Assembly: GCA_034096865.1 (NCBI GenBank)
Contig: JAWQFJ010000657.1
Location: 5,001 to 69,000, forward strand
Direction: 5' to 3'
Source: Theodoxus fluviatilis
Lineage: Eukaryota > Mollusca > Gastropoda > Cycloneritida > Neritidae
Length of the DNA: 64,000 nt
Every line of letters begins with the position of its first letter. Position 1 is the stretch's first letter. Position numbers and translations under genes: made by a program. The notes beneath the pieces were generated by a model, which made no database searches, had not been told where the DNA came from, and saw only the letters and a program-made list of their open reading frames with translations. Shown here piece by piece: positions 33,963 to 64,000 of this stretch.

Positions 33963-34187
33963 GGGCCCGTATCCAGAACGGCGATTTATCTTGTTAACAC
34001 TGGATTTATCCCCTAACCCCGGGTTATCTTGATCGGTTAGATAAGGTACTCTCGTCAGAGGATCCTAGGTTGCGCTTTCCTATATATACTGGTTTCCAGC
34101 CAAGGGAGAGCGGAACAGACAGTTGGAATCGTCTGAGTTTAGAGATAAATCGGGGTTAAAATAAATCGCCATTCTGGATACGGGCCC
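33963..34187. mobile_element. MITE with GGGCCCGTATCCAGAA inverted ends
   Basis: The left gggcccgtatccagaacggc plus gatttat and the right complement differ at one position over about 27 bp. The interior of 170 bp is non-coding and has further short inversions (gataaatc, taaccccg). The superfamily is not decided; target duplication unclear. Confidence 0.8.
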
Positions 34188-35863
34188 AGGTCTGATGGTA
34201 AATGGTGGTAACAGGCATTATGCTTCACTAGTAACAGCTGCAAGGGATACATGCAGGAGATCACATAGAGATCATACTCCTGTAATGGATCACTTGCGCA
34301 CACACACACACAAAAAGGATGCACACAATATGACAATGAAAAACCACTTATTACAACATTCAACTCCACTGCATGCTATTTACTGCTAAGGGTGGTACAA
34401 AAAATATCGCCATTGAAGACATCCAAAAATAGTTGGTTGTTGCCTCAAAGTACAACCTCATAAGGCAATTACATCTTCTCTACAGTGATCTTGCTCAGAA
34501 CAGCTCGCGTTACTATCGATATCAGTATCGCTATTGGCAGTTGTTCCTTGTCTTGAGGTTGCAATGGTCTCAGACAATCGAAGACGTTCGATCCAGGAAG
34601 ACATTCTTCATCTACGCAAAAATACTTGATGGTGCTACTGAATACTTTTTTTCTATCAAGACTTGACAGCATCCTTTGATTCCTCACGCGCTCTGGTGAC
34701 AAATCTTGTGAGAAAACTGATCTTGCAAAAGCCATGGTCACTACATTCTGACTTCATCATTTGAGTGAAAGTTCACACACAGTCAACCTGTGCATTAAGA
34801 TACAGCATCAGTGTTCAACATAGATGCATGCGTCATGAACAGCCAATTCAGAAAACATTGGGGGAGAGTTATCAACACTGCCATATCTAAACAGACAGAT
34901 GCAGAAGAAAGTGAAGTCGGAGAGAGGCTGTATCAAATGGATTTTTATACTAAAATCAGTGCATACACGTCACAGGCAGCATGTACCTCGATGCAGCAAA
35001 CAAGCAAACTCAAACCTTAGATCAATGAAGTTGTCATGCTGATTTTCTTGGATGGAAATAAATAACTTATATTATGAGCTTATGTCTACTGAAAAAAAGC
35101 ATAGACTGTAGTGTCAAAACAAAACAAGGTGACCAAGGTTATGGACAGTATAGTTTTCAAAAACCACTCAAACTACAAAGGCAAGCAACAACACGGAGGC
35201 AACTAAGGTGGGATATGAGCAATAGGGGATGGAAGTGAGAAATGGAATATCACATTATGCTTCTTCTCTGAGTCATTACAAGATATGGACAGTGACAGCC
35301 AAGTAGATTACATCCCCAGTCTCATACAGGGGTGCTGCGGCTAAGTACAGCAGTACTCACAATAAAACAAAGGTCTAGTTCATGCTTGAAAAAGAAACTG
35401 TCCACTACATACAGGCTTCTAGACAAGCAGGCTATAAATCTATGCTTGTTTTCTACTGTAGCCCACAAAATTCTATGCTTGGACTAAGCAAAAAGAACAT
35501 CAGAATTCTTCCAATGCAAATACAGAGGGAACAGTAACATAGAAGGAAGTTTTTGAATAAAGCCCTCAAGACAGACAGAGGAAAAAAGACCTGCTTCTAC
35601 TTCACGTATAGGGAACAGGGTACTTGGCGACATCACTATCTCACAAAACAGCATGCCTGGTGGGACCCAGGAGCTGAATTCTTTTTCTCCCTTTCTCTCA
35701 CTCACCCTCTCTTGGGTGCAGGGTGCCACGTAGTCAGCAGTAGAGCCCCTCGATTGGGGTAAAAATCATTTCAGTGTGAAATATCAACTTTAACGGACAC
35801 CCATTTTAGCATTATGCAGATTTTATACATGGGAATTCACATCACTTCATTCCAGCATTTCAA
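34188..35863. other. No gene recognised
   Basis: Short frames only. The minus frame 34741-34469 and the plus frame 34433-34666 overlap and show no domain. Confidence 0.45.
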
Positions 35864-36715
35864 ACAAGAAGGGCAAAGCCCATACGACTCACATGCTTGA
35901 CCTTGACCTTTATATGACCTTGACCTTCAGGTGACCTTCAAGGTCAAGGTCAAACAACTAAACCTACCAATGACATCATACACTAAGAAATGATTTACAC
36001 ATTTTTTTCCTACCAAAAAAAACATGTGACCTTGACCCAAGGTCAAGGTCATCCAAGGTCATGCAACACAAAGCTCTTAATTCAAGACATAGGAAGCACA
36101 ATGGTGCTTATTGGCACTTTCTACCATGAGATATAGTCACTTTTAGTGGTTCACTACCCCATTTTGGTCACATTTCATAAGGGTCAAAGTGACCTTGACC
36201 TTGATGATATGTGACCAAATGTGTCTCATGATGAAAGTATAACATGTGCCCCACATAATTATTAAGTTTGAAACAGTTATCTTCCATAGTTCAGGGTCAA
36301 GGTCACTTCAAAATATGTATACAATCCACCTTTGAAGAGCTCCTGTGACCTTGACCTTGAAGCAAGGTCAACCAAACTGGTATCAAAAGATAGGGCTTGC
36401 TTTGACCTATATACCACTTGTAGCTAAGGTCGCCATTCTCAATAACGTGGGAGAAAATTGGGAAAATGTGAAAAATGACTGTTTTTGAGACCACATTTAT
36501 GGCTCCTGTGACCTTGACCTTGAAGCAAGGTCAAGTCACTATGTATGTTTTTTGAGGCCTTGTCATCATACACCATCATGCCACATTTGGTGTTGATAGA
36601 CTTAATAGTCTCCGAGAAAAATCCAACGTTTAAGTTTTTTACGGACGCCCGGACGCCCGGACGGACGGACGACACGGCTCAGTACATAGACTCACTTTTG
36701 CTTCGCATGTGAGTC
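35864..36715 (+). mobile_element. Half-site-rich repeat N, copy A
   Basis: Full-length copy of a family of about 830-870 bp. It starts acaagaagggcaaagccc, contains a short hairpin gggcaaagccc, then cgactcacatgc. It ends with an (ACGG/CGCCC)n tract, cacggctcagtacatagac and the hairpin gactcac...gtgagtc. The body holds roughly twenty TGACCT/AGGTCA half-sites, mostly as TGACCTTGA or TCAAGGTCA. The frames in it are by-products. Located 3' of the PRELID3B stop codon. Confidence 0.92.
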
Positions 36716-36885
36716 AAAAACCACTTTTGCACATGCATATTTGGAAAGGCCCACAACAGATTATGACACTCCTAGAGATCCTAAAGCAAACACAGTGTCT
36801 TTAAAAAAAATCATTTTTGGAGAAAATTTTTTCCAGCGTGATTATTTGATTTTCAGGTACAAACTAGAACTATTGCACATAGTGC

Positions 36886-36944
<59 letters not shown>

Positions 36945-36947
36945 AGG

Positions 36948-36981
<34 letters not shown>

Positions 36982-36987
36982 GACGGG

Positions 36988-37080
<93 letters not shown>

Positions 37081-37537
37081 GGACAAAGCACATGGTCTCC
37101 TTCTGCAAGATCATAAGACGCCATAGTTCTTCCATTTTCTGCAGCTAGGGCCACTGAATTTTCACAGCAGAACAACATGGAATGCACCTCAGGTTTTGCT
37201 GGTATGCAACACACTTTCAGGCTCACCAAAACAACTATCGAGAGAAAAAGATTTCCCCCCCCCGAAGTGTTGTCTGATCAACTCACATCCATACAATCTC
37301 ACTGCACCATTCGGGAGGGGGGAAAAAGAAGATTTTTTTAATTTAAAATCACACTTCGAGGCAATGCAGACTCCAAGCACTTTGGAATGAAATGGACTGA
37401 ATCAATCAGACAAATCCACACTCCAAATAAAACAATTATGCACTCCAAAACTATTAGGCACTGGAATCCACACTAGACTTATGCCAGTTCTGAAATTGGG
37501 TGAGAAAGACTGAATTTAAAAAAGAAAAGAAAAAAAA

Positions 37538-37569
<32 letters not shown>

Positions 37570-37769
37570 GAGAAAGAGAGAAAGGAGACTGCAATCATTT
37601 TGATGGAGCACTCAACACTGATGTAAACAGCAGAGATTTTCTCAATGACAGGAGAACTTGCACTTCCTCATGTTGATGCCAGAACAAAGACAGAAGGCTG
37701 TGGATACAAAAATGTCTTTCGCCCTGATCCCCATCACCAGGGCTGGTGGAGCTCTACGGAGGCCCAGCG
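36716..37769. repeat. (GA)n and (GAAA)n in the 3' flank of PRELID3B
   Basis: (GA)n at 36892-37078 with interruptions (gttaggg, acgggggg), a C-run at 37256-37262, and (GAAA)n at 37502-37583. No coding exon. Part may be the PRELID3B 3' UTR. Confidence 0.8.
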
Positions 37770-60613
<22,844 letters not shown>

Positions 60614-62237
60614 TGTGAGAGGAGACGATACATGTATACGTATATCCGCAAGGTCGTACAGGCTGCGAGCTCAAAGGTCTCACTCCCTGTTGCGTCAGTA
60701 GTTCTAACCCACATAGCACCGCCCTTAACCGTATATCCTTCCGCGCCAAAAACTATTTCTTTCTTGTGTTGTTTAATTCTACCTCAAGAATGAAATAGCC
60801 ATTTAAAAGAGACTATTTTGAAAGATTGATATATTTCTTAATTGTAATTTTCGTATTCTTTCCGGTCAAACAGTTATTATGTAAAAGAACCTCCATGGCA
60901 TTGTCGCCGCGAACGAATAGCACGTTCGATGTAAACTATATTTTCATTGGATATATAAAAATAGTTATCCAATGAAGATACGTGTTAGAAAGGACTCCAA
61001 TGTTTGGCGGCTCTTAGTAACCGTGTGTGTCAATGATGGTGTACATCACGAACATGTAGGCTGCATAAGAATTTGCATCGTTCGAAAGAAATAAGAGGTA
61101 AGATTAGAGTGCGATGACACTCCCAACTGTTGAATTAAAAATTTGTTGATCCGTCAATATTTTAGGTGGCGCGGTCGAAGTTTTATTCTTGTGGAGTGTT
61201 GATTCCCCCAAAAAGTTTCTTAAAATTTGAAGCTCAAAATAAGCCACTGATGGCGATGTCAGTACCGTTTCCCCCGTTGCCCGACAAAACAGATCTTCCA
61301 TTTTCGAGCTATACCTAACCTAGACCGCCAGAAGATGTTTCTTTTGAAGAGAAGCGTAGGTAGAAATGTGCAAACTTGACGAAACAGTGCAAACTGTTAT
61401 GTTATGCTTGTTGCTACTTGTCATTGTGACTGATTTTAGCGTCAGGGACGATGCTTACGCGGAAAGCAGGCGATTTTTCTAGGATTTTACATCGTGCGTT
61501 TATACGCAGAAATCAACTTTGTGGTGGACGTGACGTAATGTTGTTCGTCTGGGACAGAAAAACGATATTGAAATTTGAAGTGCCCGAGTTTACAACAGTC
61601 ATCAGCGTCGTTTCAACTGACAGACGTTGCGAAGAGACGTGAAACTGAAATAAAAACCACGCACTTGGATGATCACACCTCATAGCTGTGATAAAGGTAT
61701 AGACATCCAAGATGTTTTTTGGAAGGCAAGAGGTGTCCATTTAAGAGAATATTATGCGCAAATGAAACAAATTAGCTTTGAAGTCTGATGAGTAATGTAC
61801 GTGCTTGGTTGTTACCTAACCATGCCCACTTATCCTATCATCCTAGCCCAAGTCATGCCTCATGGCAAACTGATTTGCATTTCATCAATTGTGAAACTTT
61901 TCTTAATGGAAGTCTATTTGATTTTTACAATTTTAGACAGAAACATGGACTCAGATGGATAGATTCTCAACTGGGATGTCTTATGAACTGCATGTACATC
62001 AGTCTGATAGAACGAACCAATTAAAAGGAAAAAAAGTAAAATAATTTGGATGTGGAGTTGAGATCGAGGTACACAATTAGCTTGGAGGAAAAATGTGGAC
62101 TTACATAGCTTTTAGAAGCCAAATGACAGAGTTGTTGTGTAATAGCATTATGTGTTATATGGGGAGGGGGAGCTGTTACTATGTTACTGTCTGTCAGAGT
62201 TGTAAAATCATCCAATTTTTAAGTTGATACAGAAAAA
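60614..62237. other. PRELID3B upstream region; no further gene supported
   Basis: CpG-containing sequence immediately upstream of the PRELID3B start (60614-60760), including cgtcagtag and caccgccctt, is the likely promoter, without a clear TATA box. Frames at 61104-61301 (minus) and 61451-61642 (plus) have ATG starts but no domain or splice evidence. Confidence 0.4.
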
Positions 62238-62575
62238 GACAGATGGGAAAAGCTTTCAAAAATGGGCCACACTCGTGGACTTGTCCTAGGAGAGGAGTGT
62301 GAGAAAGACAGCCAAGCTGGCGGGCCACTCAAGCGGGTGGGCCATAATATCTGATTGACTGCGTTTTTACTTCCCCCCCCCCCCCCCCCCCCCTCCCAAA
62401 TCATCAGATTCTTTTGTCATTTTGTGTGTGAATCACTGCAAATTCACTGCAGATTATTTGACCAAGATCGCTTTTCAATCAGACATTGTCACCCACCAGC
62501 TTGGCTGTCTTTCCTACATTCCTCATCTTGGATGAGTCCACTAGCGTGGCCATCTCTGGAGGCTTTTCCGACAGG
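62238..62575. repeat. Imperfect foldback repeat around a poly-C run
   Basis: The left arm (62238-62365; gaaagacagccaagctggcg) and right arm (62460-62575; caccagcttggctgtctttc) are diverged reverse complements over more than 100 bp. The loop contains a C-run of about 20 at 62374-62393. Confidence 0.7.
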
Positions 62576-62739
62576 TGATTGAAGGAAGTCATGTCACTAT
62601 CAAATGTGCAAGGTTGGTATTTTTTTTAATGGACATGAATGATTGTTGAATTTGAATGGATGCTTGCATGGAGTTTTATGGGCACATCACATCACAAATG
62701 CAGGTTCTTCATGCTATTATAGCCTTGATCATCCATATC

Positions 62740-62869
62740 CCTTGAAGACGGAGTGTGGCTGCCTATATGGCGGGGTGTTCAAAAACAGTCACACACGCAA
62801 TCATCTCACCCACTTGGGTGATTCGGGAGTGTTTAGCCCAGGTATGCAACAACAACAACAACAACAACA
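62740..62869 (+). mobile_element. Short retroposon fragment with (CAA)n tail
   Basis: gacggagtgtggctgcctat and atggcggggtgttcaaaaac, followed by a body ending gtttagcccaggtatg and a (CAA)n tail at 62848-62869. The phrase ggctgcctacatggcggggt with a trinucleotide tail is familiar from gastropod SINE 3' ends (recollection, unverified). Confidence 0.55.
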
Positions 62870-62971
62870 TCCAGTGCATAGAATTATGCCAAATCAAATT
62901 TTGTCATATCTACTTTAAAAAAGAAGACTGTACAAAAACACAAAAATCTTGTCAAAACAAAAAGACAGAAT

Positions 62972-63300
<329 letters not shown>

Positions 63301-63397
63301 GCACACACTGCAAAATAAAATACATTTATGTTGTACAACAGTAACCCTCATGCCGGTCTGACCTTGTCTGTAATGGCACCTGTCTGTCTTGGAGCAG

Positions 63398-63548
63398 ATC
63401 AGCAGCCATGCCTCTGGGACCGTTCGGGGAGGTGCTGGGGACTACGGGCACCCTAGATGCCCTGCCCCCCACCGCCCAGAACTACAAGAGCAAGGTCATC
63501 GCACCACGGAACCCCAAACTTGTAGAAGCTAAAGAAGCGGAATTCATG
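63398..63548 (+). CDS. Probable coding exon of an unrecognised gene
   Basis: Acceptor ctgtctgtcttggagcag|ATCAG and donor ATG|GTCAGT enclose an open frame SAAMPLGPFGEVLGTTGTLD, ALPPTAQNYKSKVIAPRNPK and LVEAKEAEFM. The composition (many K, E, P; high third-position GC) is protein-like and unlike the surrounding repeats. The ATG at 63408 has a good context (cagccATGCC) and could be the start or internal. Phase 0 exit. The rest of the gene would lie beyond the window. No family recognised. Confidence 0.55.
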
Positions 63549-63625
63549 GTCAGTGGCACACTGTGTCTCAGGCAACTTTTTCTGCTTGTTCAAAATTGGT
63601 ACCAGCCTCCCTTTTGAAGTGGCAG

Positions 63626-64000
63626 ATATTGTGGTGGTGGTGATGGTAGAGGTGGTGATGGCAGTGTTAGTGATAGGGTGGTAGCGGCTTTAATGGTAGA
63701 GGTGAAGTTGCTGGCTGTGGTGATGGTAGTGGTGGTGGTAGAGGCAGTGATGGTAATGGTAGTGGTGCTGGTGGTAGTTGGAGGGGTGCTGGTGATGGTA
63801 GAGGTGATAAAGGAAGTGATGGTAGTGGTGGTGGTGGTGGTGGTGGTAGAGGTGATGGTAGAAGTGTTGAGGCAGAAGTGATAGTGGTGGTGGTGGTAGG
63901 GGTGAAGGTAGAAGTGTTTAGGCAGAAGTGATAGTGGTGGTGGTGGTAGGGGTGAAGGTAGAAGTGTTTAGGCAGAAGTGATAGTGATGGTGGTGGTAGG
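63626..64000. repeat. GGT-rich region with 50-bp minisatellite
   Basis: Imperfect GGT/GAT repeat, then at least two full units of period 50 (63870, 63920, 63970) starting aggcagaagtgatagtggtg. Continues off the window. Confidence 0.9.

Noticed and set aside
35900..36715. Conserved frames of about 63-86 codons in every copy of repeat N, e.g. FKVKVKQLNLPMTSYTKKC
   Set aside because: Conserved only because the repeat copies are young; they have no domain, break in copies E and G, and lie on both strands.
36741..37229. RERERE / SLSLSL frames over (GA)n and (CT)n tracts (also 25789, 38133, 52341, 59072, 62884)
   Set aside because: Dinucleotide repeats are open in several frames by composition.

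Overview
The window reads as nuclear DNA of a metazoan, most probably a mollusc and perhaps a caenogastropod. Evidence seen: spliced genes with long introns, an animal-type tRNA-Sec gene with its own upstream TATA box, very abundant di- and tetranucleotide microsatellites, and many short dispersed repeats, LINE remnants and TTAA-flanked DNA transposons. The taxonomic call is inference from repeat style and protein similarity. No bacterial, viral or CRISPR signal was found.

Two complete protein-coding genes can be rebuilt exon by exon, both on the minus strand. (1) A KIAA1143 homologue, 3 coding exons (27436 down to 18426, 184 aa). (2) A PRELID3B/slowmo mitochondrial lipid-transfer protein, 6 coding exons (60613 down to 37770, 192 aa). 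All splice phases agree in both. Two Pol III genes are clear: tRNA-Sec(UCA) at 10557-10643 and tRNA-Thr(CGU) at 27730-27801. A decayed copy of the tRNA-Sec locus lies 1.1 kb downstream of the intact one. Isolated exons include a THAP-domain first exon (22518-22746, plus strand, inside KIAA1143 intron 1), an unrecognised exon near the right edge (63398-63548) and a weak first-exon candidate (57838-57916, minus).

Layout. 1-10.5 kb: repeats, a decayed LINE joined to a tRNA-derived SINE, a 72-bp minisatellite and a CpG-rich promoter-like patch. 10.5-12 kb: the tRNA-Sec pair. 12-18 kb: repeats and MITEs. 18.4-27.4 kb: KIAA1143, whose intron 1 holds two dispersed repeats, the THAP exon and a near-perfect palindrome. 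27.7-37 kb: tRNA-Thr, then LINE and SINE remnants and a MITE. 37.8-60.6 kb: PRELID3B, whose introns hold six of seven copies of a repeat packed with nuclear-receptor half-sites, two piggyBac-like remnants, a Kolobok/Mutator-like element with one of those repeats nested in it, and long GGAT arrays. 60.6-64 kb: foldback repeat, (CT)n(CA)n and the last exon.

The most notable signals are: the half-site-rich repeat, seven copies all in one orientation, with a Helentron/HINE-like end structure; the tRNA-Sec pseudogene that keeps its anticodon loop; the KIAA1143 C-terminus, where an in-frame TGA is followed in the same frame by a second copy of the conserved tail; a repeat family whose same-side edge is repeatedly marked by a tetranucleotide array; and several foldback structures.
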